Positions 47,592-57,444 of a stretch of DNA of 64,000 nucleotides are shown here, piece by piece; the stretch's first letter is position 1; each line of letters starts with the position of its first letter. The position numbers and the translations under genes were made by a program. The stretch is from a virus. Where the stretch lies: positions 1 through 64,000 of IMG/VR virus record IMGVR_UViG_3300012003_000002; one strand, 5' to 3'. The notes below the pieces were generated by a model that worked only from the letters and a program-made list of their open reading frames with translations, was not told the origin of the DNA and made no database searches.

Positions 47592-48341
47592 TTATTCATT
47601 TGTTTGACTCATCTGAGCCTTTACTTGTAAATTTTGAGGTCTATAGTCTACTAGTGCAAGCATTACTGCACGATCTAATATTTCTCTACAGATTTCTGTA
47701 TTTAATTCACAAGGTGTTTCTACATAAATTCCATCAATTGTTAAATTATCTGATGGAAAAGCAGTATTTAAATTTGTAATAATAATTGGTTTTGGATATT
47801 TAATATATCTAATTCTATACTCTAATGATCCTAAAACATTATATGGTGATATAATTTCAACAACTTTAACATTATTAATATTTGATAAATCTAATCTCCA
47901 AGCAATTTGTTTATTTGGTTTTTCAAAAGGATTATCATTTTGAATATTATATTCATCATAAGATATTGGTTTAATATTTTTTAAAAAAGTATTATTATAA
48001 CAATCTTCAGAAATTATTTTAGCTGTTTCATTAACAATTAAAAATAAATCATCAGGTACAGTATAAAACTTTGCTTCTGGTTCAATATTAAAAGAATTTA
48101 AAATAGTATTAGTTGTTTTATAATCTTTTACTAATTGATTTAAATCTCTACGTCTTTTTTCAGTAGCTTCAAAACCTTTTTGTTTACGATTACTTAAAGG
48201 ATCATAATAATTTTTAATAATCTCAAGTTGAGCTTTTGTTAAATAAACGCTTAATTCGTAATCGTCAATTCCTGGTGAGCTCATAGAGGCTATTGCATTA
48301 TATGCTAAATTGAACTCATTTTTGAACTCTAAATTGGTCAT
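47592..48341 (-). CDS. Structural protein, likely ring/adaptor, 249 residues
   Basis: The N-terminal ~100 residues are helical (FKNEFNLAYNAIAS, DYELSVYLTKAQLEIIKNYY), followed by a beta sheet and C-terminal helix (EICREILDRAVMLALVDY). This layout resembles a head-tail ring protein. It starts close after the 285-residue gene and the GIY-YIG gene inserts directly after its stop. Confidence 0.6.
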   Translation of the reverse strand: MTNLEFKNEFNLAYNAIASMSSPGIDDYELSVYLTKAQLEIIKNYYDPLSNRKQKGFEATEKRRRDLNQLVKDYKTTNTILNSFNIEPEAKFYTVPDDLFLIVNETAKIISEDCYNNTFLKNIKPISYDEYNIQNDNPFEKPNKQIAWRLDLSNINNVKVVEIISPYNVLGSLEYRIRYIKYPKPIIITNLNTAFPSDNLTIDGIYVETPCELNTEICREILDRAVMLALVDYRPQNLQVKAQMSQTNE

Positions 48342-48343
48342 AA

Positions 48344-49201
48344 CTATTTAATTTTATTTATCTTAGCTTCAATCAACGATCTTACATCTTGATTTTTTAC
48401 ATTGTCTAAATAAGCAATTGCATTATCAAATGTTGCAATTTCTCCTGAATTACAGAGATCTAAACCATCTTCTGTTGAATATTTATTTGATTTTTTTACA
48501 ATTATACCTTTATCAAGTCCTGTATTAATTAACATTTTTGTATAAAGAGTTTTATCATTCATTACATTAACAAATTTAGCAGCTTCATTATCAATAAATT
48601 CTTCAACTTTATGTTGTAACCAATCTAATTTAGATTCTGGTGAAATAGGTTTATTTGTAAGTAATTTAAGAACACTAAGTAATTTATCCTTATCATCTTC
48701 AATTTTACCATACATTTTAAAAGCTTCTTTCTTAGAATCATATTTACCTTTATTTTCTAACATCTCTTCGTTTTCTCTACAGATTGCAAATTGATAAGTT
48801 TGTTTAGTATTACGACTTGCCCAAGAAGGAGCTATTTCATTTTTTAATGATTCTAAAATTTTTAAAGATATAAAATCCATTGGATTACTTGTATCTAATC
48901 TATTATTAGCATCTTCTTTATGTAATGCAATTCTAAATGTATTCCAAAAATCACCATATACAGATAAATTTAAACCTGTAACAGATTCTAAATATTCTTT
49001 TTCTTCATTACTTAAAACATTAGCAATTGATCCATTTCTCATAAGAGGTGTACAAAATTTACGAACTGCTTTTGATAATAGACCACCTGCTATTACGTGG
49101 TTTTTATCTACATTTGCAGCCATTCCTCTATTTCTATGAATATATCTAAGTGTAATAATTTCTTGTGGTAATGTAAAATTACCTTTTAATGTTTTTTCCA
49201 T
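48344..49201 (-). CDS. Capsid-proximal conserved-type protein, 285 residues
   Basis: Located just downstream of the major capsid gene and separated by about 135 bases with a stem structure. Begins MEKTLKGNFTLPQEIITLRYIHRNRG, with a KAVRKFCTPLMRNGSIANVLS segment and Lys-rich helical remainder. The position is that of an auxiliary capsid or head-completion protein. No catalytic motif. Confidence 0.58.
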   Translation of the reverse strand: MEKTLKGNFTLPQEIITLRYIHRNRGMAANVDKNHVIAGGLLSKAVRKFCTPLMRNGSIANVLSNEEKEYLESVTGLNLSVYGDFWNTFRIALHKEDANNRLDTSNPMDFISLKILESLKNEIAPSWASRNTKQTYQFAICRENEEMLENKGKYDSKKEAFKMYGKIEDDKDKLLSVLKLLTNKPISPESKLDWLQHKVEEFIDNEAAKFVNVMNDKTLYTKMLINTGLDKGIIVKKSNKYSTEDGLDLCNSGEIATFDNAIAYLDNVKNQDVRSLIEAKINKIK

Positions 49202-49246
49202 TCTTCTTTTTATTTGTCTTCTTCCGAAAGATTTTTAATTTATTAT

Positions 49247-49328
49247 AAAAATAGAAATGGGGAAATGACCCAGAGACAATACTCACCTATGATCCAATCC
49301 CACACGTCCTAAACGCAACCTCTATTTT
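49247..49328 (-). ncRNA. Stem-closed RNA element after the major capsid gene
   Basis: On the minus strand AAAATAGA (49328-49321) pairs with TCTATTTT (49254-49247), enclosing about 65 bases that include a CGT/ACG hairpin (TTTAGG loop) and a GGG/CCC hairpin (TCATTT loop). G+C content is higher than around. It is followed by TTTTTATAA. It could be a partial terminator, an mRNA-stabilising element for the capsid message or a cleavage site. There is no tRNA T-arm. Confidence 0.45.
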
Positions 49329-49336
49329 AATTTATT

Positions 49337-50848
49337 TTAGTTTAACAATGATGGAATCATTGATGCAGTTCTAGAAGCATCTTTTACCAATGAACCAACT
49401 CCTTCTACAAGAGCAGTCATTGTTGCAGAATCTTCCATTAATTGCATTGTTCCACCTCTACGACCTGTATAAGGATCTCTAATACCTGCCATATATCCAC
49501 GTAATTCGTCAGAACCTCTAACTTTTACTTTTTGAATATTTGGTTCTTCCATTGAACCGATATAAAGAATATCGTATCTGTAAGATTCAGCTACACCACC
49601 ATCTGGGTGAAGAATTTTATTACGAACTTTATCATCATACATTGGATCGACTTCTAACATTACGTGAATGTTATTAGGAGCTCTATATTCAGTAAATTGG
49701 AATCCTGCACTAAATGCATTATTGTGGAATTTAGAAGATACTTGTTTAATTGCATTTTGGTTTGTATTATCAAATCCTAATGAAGCCCAACCTGAAGCAA
49801 TTTCTGATACAGCTCTATGAAATTGAGCAGCTCCTCTTTCACCTGTACGTAACATAAATTTACGTTGATCCCAATCTAATTTACCTTCTGATAATTCAGA
49901 TAGTAAATCTTCCAACATACGAATAGAAAATCTATTGTAATAAGTGGTATTAGAAACTTCCATTTGTTCACGAATTCCTGAACCAGCTTTAATTTCAATA
50001 TTAGCATTACCTTTATTCAAGAAACGTCCATTTTCATCACGGTTTGTTTTACCAAACATGATAGTACGAGATTTAATACGAGATAAAGCTTTTTCAAATT
50101 GCCAGTAAACTTCCTGCATCCAAGTTGTAGAACTATGTACTTTTCCTGTGTTAGGATCTCTTGTTTCAATACCTGCATGATATACTGGTTGAATTTTACA
50201 ATCAATCATTGCACCTGAAACTTTATGTTCCATACGAATTGAAGTAACAGAATTTCTCATTAAGAAAGGAGAGGTAAATTGAATACCTGCACCTTGAATA
50301 GAAAGTTCATCTTCAACAGGAGCACCCTCAATAGAGAATCTATTTCCTGGTAAAAATTCATCTCCTGGAATACCTAATAGAGATTCTTGACCACCCCATA
50401 CTTCACAAGTATAAACATAGTTAGAACCTTCTTCATAAGGATCTTCAATAATTCTCATTTGATATGTATCTGGTCTATGACCTGCTATCAAATGCATTTT
50501 TGTAAACCATTTTTCAGCGAATACCATTTCAAATGTTGCTCTAGCAGCTCCAACACCGACAGTGTTAGCATCTACAACAGCTCCATTATATCTAGATTCA
50601 ACTAATGCAATACTACGTTCATCAGAACCAACAACTTTCCATACAAAATCATCTGCAGTGGCTATAATTTTTTCAGGAAATAATGATAAGGTTGTATCCA
50701 AATTTTTCATTCCTGAGTTTTGCAACAATACAGTTGTTAATGGTGAAATTAATTGTGGTTGAGAACCAAACAATTGAGAGATGTGATTTTTGAGACTAAG
50801 GCCGCTCCAAGCTTGACTTTTCGTCATAATAAATTTGCCTGCTGACAT
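49337..50848 (-). CDS. Major capsid protein (HK97-fold, crAss-like)
   Basis: 503 residues, starting MSAGKFIMTKSQAWSGLSLKN, a start I associate with crAss-like phage capsid proteins. It runs through LTTVLLQNSGMKNLDTTLSL, a beta-rich central part (FVWKVVGSDERSIALVE, FLPGNRFSIEGAPVEDE) and GYMAGIRDPYTGRRGGTMQLMED near the C terminus. The length fits that group. Gene order portal, scaffold-like, capsid supports it. Compared with neighbours it uses more G and C, as expected for a strongly expressed gene. Confidence 0.88.
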   Translation of the reverse strand: MSAGKFIMTKSQAWSGLSLKNHISQLFGSQPQLISPLTTVLLQNSGMKNLDTTLSLFPEKIIATADDFVWKVVGSDERSIALVESRYNGAVVDANTVGVGAARATFEMVFAEKWFTKMHLIAGHRPDTYQMRIIEDPYEEGSNYVYTCEVWGGQESLLGIPGDEFLPGNRFSIEGAPVEDELSIQGAGIQFTSPFLMRNSVTSIRMEHKVSGAMIDCKIQPVYHAGIETRDPNTGKVHSSTTWMQEVYWQFEKALSRIKSRTIMFGKTNRDENGRFLNKGNANIEIKAGSGIREQMEVSNTTYYNRFSIRMLEDLLSELSEGKLDWDQRKFMLRTGERGAAQFHRAVSEIASGWASLGFDNTNQNAIKQVSSKFHNNAFSAGFQFTEYRAPNNIHVMLEVDPMYDDKVRNKILHPDGGVAESYRYDILYIGSMEEPNIQKVKVRGSDELRGYMAGIRDPYTGRRGGTMQLMEDSATMTALVEGVGSLVKDASRTASMIPSLLN

Positions 50849-50901
50849 ATTATATATATATTTAAGTATATCACTTCATTGTAATATACAAAGTTTTCCA
50901 T

Positions 50902-51501
50902 TTAATCTTGGAAGGAGATTTTATTTATAAAACATTCATTGTAACCTCCAAATGTTTTTTGTGGAATATATTTTTCTACATTATTTAATAATTCAATTTC
51001 TTTATAAATAGCGTCGTATTTATTTAACATTGTTAATTCTAGAATTTCTGCAGTATATGGAATATTCTTTAATCTAGTTTTAATATCTTTTGTTAAACCG
51101 TATTTATAAAATTCAAAACCATTATCTTCGATTAATTTAAGATGATAGAAATAAAGAGTTTCAGTTAACCATAATTCTTTATTTCTTTCTGCAAGTGTTA
51201 AATTATATACTCCAGGAGCTTTTATTCTTTCAACACCTTCTCTAGCTTTTCTATTTCTTTTGTTTTGACATTCGTTAATTTTATCCCTATTATTTTTTGT
51301 ATAAAGTTTTCTTTTTTCTTTTAAGAGTTCTTTATTTTTATCATAATATTCTTTTCTAGATTTAGATCTATCTCGACTTCTATCTTTTTCACGAATTTCT
51401 TCTAGATTATTTAATCTCCATTGTTTTTTACGAGTATTAATACTTTCTTTATTTTCTTCGTAATATTTTTTATAAGTCTCTGGATTATATTTACCTCCCA
51501 A
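50902..51501 (-). CDS. Homing-type endonuclease, T5orf172/GIY-YIG-like
   Basis: The N-terminal ~95 residues are very basic with repeated K-x-YY-x-x-NKE-x-I units, typical of DNA-binding tails of mobile nucleases. The C-terminal part (about residues 130-195) has FYKYGLT, a conserved Arg in DIKTRLK, AIYKEIELL and KTFGGYNECF, a pattern of the T5orf172-type GIY-YIG-like fold. It is inserted between scaffold and capsid genes, 53 bases before the capsid start. Nuclease activity is inferred. Confidence 0.6.
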   Translation of the reverse strand: MGGKYNPETYKKYYEENKESINTRKKQWRLNNLEEIREKDRSRDRSKSRKEYYDKNKELLKEKRKLYTKNNRDKINECQNKRNRKAREGVERIKAPGVYNLTLAERNKELWLTETLYFYHLKLIEDNGFEFYKYGLTKDIKTRLKNIPYTAEILELTMLNKYDAIYKEIELLNNVEKYIPQKTFGGYNECFINKISFQD

Positions 51502-51507
51502 AATTTA

Positions 51508-52590
51508 TTATAAATTTAACACATGACCTGAGAAATTACTATATGTATTTTCATCTTGTGCCCATAATGGAGTACCATTATCTTTTAATTTTGTTTTACG
51601 TGCAATTTGTTCTAAATCTTTTACAGCACTTGATTTAGCACTTATTGATATTTTACTTAAATCTTTAAAACCATTTGTAAGTTCATAAAAATGATACATT
51701 CTAATTTCAAATTCTAATGGATTTTCTCTTCGTTCTTTCATGAATTTATTTTCAAAAGTTCCATCTGGAGATTTACCAACAATATCATTAATTGACTTAT
51801 AAACTTTATCTTGTAAAACTTTATTAGGTTTTAATCCTGAAATTAAATCTTTAGATTCATAAATGGTTTTTTTCATTTGTTCATTTAATCTAGACTGTTC
51901 TAACTTATCTGATTCTAATCTTTCTTTATAAGAATTAGTTTCTTTTTCAATTTCACGATTCTTAAATTCTTTAAGACTTTCTAATGATTCTTCTGCATCT
52001 TCCAATATAGCATCATCACCTAAATCAACTAATCGATTTAACATCCTATTAGCTTTTTTTTCATCTAAACCCTGATTAAGATAATCATCGTAAATTATAC
52101 GTTTGGCTAAATCAATATCATTTTTTAATAAAGAAATATCAATAGAATTTAAATCATTAATTTCTTTTTTAACAGTTCCTATTTTATTTAAATCTAAATT
52201 TGCTAAATAATCATTTAGTCTTAATTCTGCTTGGATATCTAGTTCTTTATTAAAAACATTTGCAAAATCATCAGCAGATTTAATATCTTTTAAATCGATG
52301 TCAAGAGAAGGTAGCAATCCTTGTTCGTGAACAAAAGCGGCTAAAGAAGAATATAGGTTGGAAGAAGACTCACCGCCTTCACTACCTTCATCTTCAACAT
52401 CTTCCTCGTCTACTTCCTCTGAACTATTGTCCTCAACGTGGTTATTATTTTCTAATGTAGTATCTTCTACATTTGTGTTATTATTATTTTCTTCTTCATT
52501 GGTATTGTCATCTTCAGGTACTGCAAAATTAAAGTTTAATTCTTGATTTCCTTCAAATAAACCCATACCTAATTCATTATCGTCTTCCAT
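51508..52590 (-). CDS. Scaffolding-like protein
   Basis: 360 residues. The first ~75 residues are extremely acidic and Asn-rich (many Glu, Asp and Asn), followed by continuous charged helices, and an ordered C terminus (GHVLNL). Position between portal and major capsid genes and this composition match phage scaffolding proteins, which guide procapsid assembly and leave the shell. No protease motif is visible. It has its own promoter just upstream. Confidence 0.75.
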   Translation of the reverse strand: MEDDNELGMGLFEGNQELNFNFAVPEDDNTNEEENNNNTNVEDTTLENNNHVEDNSSEEVDEEDVEDEGSEGGESSSNLYSSLAAFVHEQGLLPSLDIDLKDIKSADDFANVFNKELDIQAELRLNDYLANLDLNKIGTVKKEINDLNSIDISLLKNDIDLAKRIIYDDYLNQGLDEKKANRMLNRLVDLGDDAILEDAEESLESLKEFKNREIEKETNSYKERLESDKLEQSRLNEQMKKTIYESKDLISGLKPNKVLQDKVYKSINDIVGKSPDGTFENKFMKERRENPLEFEIRMYHFYELTNGFKDLSKISISAKSSAVKDLEQIARKTKLKDNGTPLWAQDENTYSNFSGHVLNL

Positions 52591-52629
52591 TCGATTATTT
52601 ATTATGTTTATGTTTTATTATAATTAATA

Positions 52630-52660
52630 CAAATATAATAAATTTTATGGTAAAAGTCAA
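52630..52660 (-). promoter_or_regulatory. Promoter for scaffold/capsid genes
   Basis: Minus strand: TATATTTG (52637-52630) as -7 box and TTGAC (52660-52656) as -33 element, 18 bases apart, about 40 bases before the scaffold-like gene start. Confidence 0.68.
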
Positions 52661-52686
52661 CTAAAAATTACAATATTCTTAGTTGA
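52657..52686 (-). terminator. Inverted repeat between portal and scaffold genes
   Basis: TCAACTAA (52657-52664) and TTAGTTGA (52679-52686) form a perfect 8-bp stem with a 14-base loop. The last bases overlap the TTGAC promoter element. With only a short T run behind, it may be a weak terminator or an operator. Confidence 0.45.
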
Positions 52687-52690
52687 TTAA

Positions 52691-52710
52691 TTTTCGTCCA
52701 TAGCGTTTAT
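52691..52710 (-). repeat. Short repeated motif TTTTCGTYCATAGCGTTT near gene ends (copy 1)
   Basis: TTTTCGTCCATAGCGTTT at 52691-52708, just after the portal stop. A copy with one change lies at 55187-55204, and a shorter relative (CTATAGCGTTTATGTTATT) at 63521-63539. All three are at the 3' ends of minus-strand genes. Confidence 0.6.
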
Positions 52711-52714
52711 CTTA

Positions 52715-55102
52715 TTATTTTTTCTTAATTCTAGCAATTTTATTTGCTTCTTCTCTTAATTTTACATTATCTGTATGTTTTTTCATATCATCATTTAATG
52801 CTTTTAATTTAAGATTATAATCCTTTCTAGCTTCAGTTATATTAAATTGAAGTTTTTCTTGTGCTAAAGGATCTTTAATTCCATCATCAATAACACTCAC
52901 TCCGTTAATATCTGCAGATAATTCTGCAATATAAACTTTAGTATCATTATCTCTTTGATTTTTTACATCTTCAAGTTCAAGTTTTCTATTTTCTAAATCA
53001 GCAGAAGTAGCATTTGCTTCTTGTTGTGTTTTATTAGCATCTTGTGCTTGTTGAGATTGATTTTGTTGCATTTGTTCTTCCGCCATTTCTAACTTACGTC
53101 TCATATCCATTAATGAAGGACTAAAATAAATATCCATTATTGTAGTCATTGAACCACCATTTTGAATAAATGCTTGAGCATATTGTTTAATAGCATTTTC
53201 AAGTTCCATTATTTTAGGAGTATTTGATACTAATAAACCGTAATCAGACTCTGCAAAAGTTTCACCTTCCATATTTAAAATCTCAATAGTTTGATCATCT
53301 AGTATATACTGCACTTTTTTATTTTCAACATCTTTTAATGCTATTTTAGCAGTTTCTAAAAATGCTTCTAATACTCTAATTTTAACAGCTTCGTGTTGCA
53401 TAAACCAATATTCAGTAATATGACTTGATTGATTTACAGAACGTTCTACACCACCTACAGTTTCACTATTTGAAATTTGTCCTTCACGTTGTCTTGATAC
53501 ACCACAAAGTTCACCCATTTCAACTTTAATAAATTCTAGTAATTGAATATGTTGTTGTATATAAGCACCTGTTTCCATATCAATAGCTCTTCCACCAACA
53601 GTATTCATATTACCTGCAAGTTTACCTGTAGATTGACCATGTTGACCTTCTTTGAATGAATCTACTACAGCAATCTTATTTACTACTGCAAAATGCATCC
53701 ATTTTTCAATTTCCCAGTTAGCTGGTACTTTTGCTAAATCAAGTTCTAATATTTTACCATAGTTTGTAGATATTGCTTTATTAAGTCTATCAAACATTAC
53801 ATCATACATATATTGAAAGTTTTTAGCTCTATCTACTAAAGATACAGATTTACCTTGATTAGTATTATATATTTGACCAATTACACCTAAATGACCTTTA
53901 GATGGGTTATTAGCTTTTACATACTGAACTTGTAAAGGTCTCATTTTAAGATAAATATCTCTACCTAATTTTACACCTTCCCAACCTTCGGATACCCAAA
54001 AGTCTGTAGATTCTTCACCTAAATTTTTATCTACTTTATATTCTTCAGATTCAAATCTAAATTGTTCATCACCATATTCATCATAGAATTTAATCTTTTT
54101 AACTTTACGTAATGATTTCCATCTAACTTTTAATTCTCTAATATTACCATTTTCATCAGTATAGTTAGTATTAAAATAATGACCATTTAATTCAGCCATT
54201 TGAGTCATACTATCATATAATCCAGCAGCATCAGTTCTATCTCTAAATAACGTATGATTATCATAATCTTCAGAGTAAGTACCTCTACTTGTTCTTGTAG
54301 AGTATTCTAATAAATGATCAATTTCATCAGGTTTAAGTTCATCGTAATATTCATCTACTAATTGATTAGGAGATTTATGATCTTCCATAATAATAATATC
54401 AGCATCTTCAAATCTATTTGAATTACCCGTTCTAACAGAATGAACTTTTAATGGATTTAATTTTTGAAAAGTAGGTTCACCATGAGATATATTAACTAAA
54501 TATATTTCTTCTGCAACAAGTAAAGCGTCTTTAAATCCTTCTGTAAATTTCTCAGAAAATTTTAATTCTTGCCAATAATGTCTAAGAATTTGATTTGCCA
54601 TTTTTTCACGAATGTCTTTCCAAGTATATTTCATATATTTACCTAATTCATCCATTTTTTGTTTTAACTCATCATCTTTATAATTTTCTTGTAACATTTG
54701 ACTAAGTTTTTGAAAAAGAAATGTTTTTTTATCTTCTTCTTTCTTAGTAATTGCATCTGGATTAGTTACAATAACAGACCAATCAAATCTACGTTTAATT
54801 TCTTCACCTACTAATAAATCAATTTTAGGAACAATGATAGGTATATGTGGTATCATTTTAGGTACATAACTTGCTTCTAAGTGATGTGGATTAACAACTT
54901 CTGTTAAATCCTGCATATCTAAAATACCATTATAAAGATTATAATTAATAACTTTATTTTTAAATGTACGTCTAATTCTATCATCATGATAAAATGAATG
55001 TTTATCTGAAAAATCTAAATTATCTTTTCTCCATTCTTTATCTTTTTTACTATAAGGTAATCTTTGTCGTGGTTGTTGTATTCTTAAATTACGTACTTCC
55101 AT
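52715..55102 (-). CDS. Portal protein
   Basis: 795 residues, forming the DNA-entry dodecamer at one capsid vertex. Between TerL and the scaffold-like gene. The N-terminal part (PHIPIIVPKIDLLVGEEIKRRFDWSVIVTNPDA, in pieces) is the conserved portal clip/stem region of crAss-like phages, and the segment VSRQREGQISNSETVGGVERSVNQSS is a typical portal motif. A Gln/Asn-rich coiled coil (residues about 680-795) forms the C-terminal barrel. Confidence 0.88.
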   Translation of the reverse strand: MEVRNLRIQQPRQRLPYSKKDKEWRKDNLDFSDKHSFYHDDRIRRTFKNKVINYNLYNGILDMQDLTEVVNPHHLEASYVPKMIPHIPIIVPKIDLLVGEEIKRRFDWSVIVTNPDAITKKEEDKKTFLFQKLSQMLQENYKDDELKQKMDELGKYMKYTWKDIREKMANQILRHYWQELKFSEKFTEGFKDALLVAEEIYLVNISHGEPTFQKLNPLKVHSVRTGNSNRFEDADIIIMEDHKSPNQLVDEYYDELKPDEIDHLLEYSTRTSRGTYSEDYDNHTLFRDRTDAAGLYDSMTQMAELNGHYFNTNYTDENGNIRELKVRWKSLRKVKKIKFYDEYGDEQFRFESEEYKVDKNLGEESTDFWVSEGWEGVKLGRDIYLKMRPLQVQYVKANNPSKGHLGVIGQIYNTNQGKSVSLVDRAKNFQYMYDVMFDRLNKAISTNYGKILELDLAKVPANWEIEKWMHFAVVNKIAVVDSFKEGQHGQSTGKLAGNMNTVGGRAIDMETGAYIQQHIQLLEFIKVEMGELCGVSRQREGQISNSETVGGVERSVNQSSHITEYWFMQHEAVKIRVLEAFLETAKIALKDVENKKVQYILDDQTIEILNMEGETFAESDYGLLVSNTPKIMELENAIKQYAQAFIQNGGSMTTIMDIYFSPSLMDMRRKLEMAEEQMQQNQSQQAQDANKTQQEANATSADLENRKLELEDVKNQRDNDTKVYIAELSADINGVSVIDDGIKDPLAQEKLQFNITEARKDYNLKLKALNDDMKKHTDNVKLREEANKIARIKKK

Positions 55103-55170
55103 TTATCTAATTTTATTTAACTTTACAATATACAACATTTTACTTTTAATTCAAAATGATTTATCATATA

Positions 55171-57444
55171 TTAATAGTATATTTGATTTTCGTTCATAGC
55201 GTTTGGTTTATTAAAATTTTTATTAAAGAATTTATCATTTGCTAAAGTTTCAACTTGTTTATCTTTATTAGCTATTGCAGATTGTGTTCTTTTATATCTA
55301 TCTTCTCGAAGTATAAATAACATACCACCTGCAGATACTCTATCAAAGTTACCATCTGAATTCCATTTAATACATTCTTCAATATATGCCAAACCTCTTA
55401 TAGTATGTAATTTTAATTTACCAGGATTTTCTTCATCTTCTACAGATGTATTCATCCAATCAGCTTGTAACTTTCTGCCCCATTTATTTACTTCAGCATT
55501 TGCCATTGTACCTTTTGATGTATTACCATAACCCATATCTTTAGTCATTTGCATATCTTTAAGAATTTGAGGTGTGTCACATAATCTAAACAATGCATTC
55601 TTTTTATCAAAGTAACTAAATAAACCTTTTAAGTTTTTTTCATAATTAGCTATAGCATTATAAAATTCTAATGTTCTTAATGCTATTTCATAAGCTTCTT
55701 CTGCCAATCTAGGTCTTCCTGAAAATTCTGCTACAATTCTATCTGTAAATAAATCCATAACTATTATTGAAAATAATGAAGTTCCTGAATCTGCATCGAT
55801 TGGATCAATTCCTGCAATATATCTACCATGTGCTATTTCACCATTTGCGTTTTCAGAAGGCATTTCAAATATTTCTAAACATCCTTCACGATTAGCATTA
55901 TCTTTATCATAACTTCTTAATGGAAATTTATCATTATTTAATCTCCATTTAAGTTTACCATCACTAGTTCTAACTATTTCTCCAACATAATGTTCAGCTA
56001 AAAAAGATTCTTTTCTTACCATTATAGTTTCTAAATAATCTTTAAGATCTGATACTGGAAATACAGTTCCCTCAGTACGCATAATAGCTTCTTGAGGAGT
56101 AATTGGTTCCTCAGCTTTCTTTTGAGTAATTGCAGAAGGATCTGACGAATTATATTTAATTTTATATCTATTCGTAAGAATTTGTAATAAAGCTTTAATT
56201 ACATCAGGTTCACCACATTCTTCATCATAACAACCATTACGATTTAAATATCCACCCCAAAAGAATCCACAAGTAGTATCTCCTCTAGTATTTTTATCAA
56301 ATACATTAGGAATACCATATATTTCATAAGCAGCAGTATTGTAAAATAGTTTTTCAGAACCTTCAAATGAACCTCCTTCAACTCCACCTGTTCCGCCTGC
56401 TAACATAAATCCAAAACCTACATCTCCATCCTCAACAGCTTTTAAATTCACATTCCAAGCTTTTTCAAGATTAGGAAATAAACCATCTTCTTCATAATGA
56501 ATAAGTGGTCCACGAATACCCCTAGCTTTATCAGGATTATCTTTTAATGATATTCCGTGTACAGAAGATAATAATCCTTGACGTACACCATATTCATCTT
56601 TAAATCCTAATTGTATTTCTAAAGTACTACCAGCTCTATCTACAGTTCTCATTCTAGGTAAAGGTGTATGTTTTGCAATCCAGTCAAGAGTATCTACAAC
56701 TTTACCCCAAATACCTTTATCACCAGCTAAGAAAGTTTTTTCAGATGCTAAGTGAAAATTAGGGTTTCCTGTTCCAGGATATACATACATATTACAAGGT
56801 GATATTGCTCCCATTTTAAACGAAAATCCAACCCCCCTTGTTTTAAGAAGTTTACCGTGCATACCACCATCTCTAGCTTGTTGCATATAATGATAGAATA
56901 AATAATCTCCTAACCAAGGTTTTGGAAATTTTTGTACACGTTCTCCTTTTTGTTTCCTGCCTGTACTTTCAGTTTTAACAATTTCAACTAACCATATTGG
57001 ACTATAATTCCAATAAAAATATAATTGACCTGGAATCCATTCACCATCACTTTCTCTAACTAATCCATATTTCCATCTACGTTGTTCTTCTTTCCAGAAT
57101 TCAGCATATGTAGATTTGGGATTTGGATTAGGTGTTAAATGAGTATATTTATTATGTTTTTCAAAGAATAATGCACGTTCTCTAAAGAAATCCATATCTT
57201 CTAAAATATGAGGATTTGTTAAATCTACATTAACTCTACTATCATTATAAAACTTAGTTTCTCTAGGTCTATTTTTAGCATAACCACGAATATCTTCAGT
57301 AGCTACTAATCTTCTAATAAATTCTATAGAAGATAAAAAGTCTATTAATTCCAACCAAACTTCTCTTGGGACTGAGTTTTTAATTTCATCAGTTAAAGGA
57401 GTTTGAAATTTATTCATTTTATAAAGGGATTTTATTTCATCCAT
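55171..57444 (-). CDS. terL: Terminase large subunit
   Basis: Packages DNA into the procapsid. The ATPase domain shows KTRGVGFSFKMG (201-212, atypical Walker A of crAss-like TerL) and LIHYEED (314-320, Walker B with catalytic Glu). The nuclease domain begins at IAGIDPIDADSG near residue 560, with VMDLFTDRIVAEFSGRP after it and a further acidic stretch. 757 residues is a normal length for the group. The start overlaps the chaperonin gene's stop by 13 bases. The 3' end carries the repeated TTTTCGT motif as coding sequence (NAMNEN). Confidence 0.92.
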   Translation of the reverse strand: MDEIKSLYKMNKFQTPLTDEIKNSVPREVWLELIDFLSSIEFIRRLVATEDIRGYAKNRPRETKFYNDSRVNVDLTNPHILEDMDFFRERALFFEKHNKYTHLTPNPNPKSTYAEFWKEEQRRWKYGLVRESDGEWIPGQLYFYWNYSPIWLVEIVKTESTGRKQKGERVQKFPKPWLGDYLFYHYMQQARDGGMHGKLLKTRGVGFSFKMGAISPCNMYVYPGTGNPNFHLASEKTFLAGDKGIWGKVVDTLDWIAKHTPLPRMRTVDRAGSTLEIQLGFKDEYGVRQGLLSSVHGISLKDNPDKARGIRGPLIHYEEDGLFPNLEKAWNVNLKAVEDGDVGFGFMLAGGTGGVEGGSFEGSEKLFYNTAAYEIYGIPNVFDKNTRGDTTCGFFWGGYLNRNGCYDEECGEPDVIKALLQILTNRYKIKYNSSDPSAITQKKAEEPITPQEAIMRTEGTVFPVSDLKDYLETIMVRKESFLAEHYVGEIVRTSDGKLKWRLNNDKFPLRSYDKDNANREGCLEIFEMPSENANGEIAHGRYIAGIDPIDADSGTSLFSIIVMDLFTDRIVAEFSGRPRLAEEAYEIALRTLEFYNAIANYEKNLKGLFSYFDKKNALFRLCDTPQILKDMQMTKDMGYGNTSKGTMANAEVNKWGRKLQADWMNTSVEDEENPGKLKLHTIRGLAYIEECIKWNSDGNFDRVSAGGMLFILREDRYKRTQSAIANKDKQVETLANDKFFNKNFNKPNAMNENQIYY
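55187..55204 (-). repeat. Short repeated motif (copy 2), inside the end of TerL
   Basis: TTTTCGTTCATAGCGTTT differs at one base from the copy after the portal gene. Here it encodes the TerL C-terminal residues NAMNEN; after the portal the same bases lie outside the gene. Confidence 0.6.
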
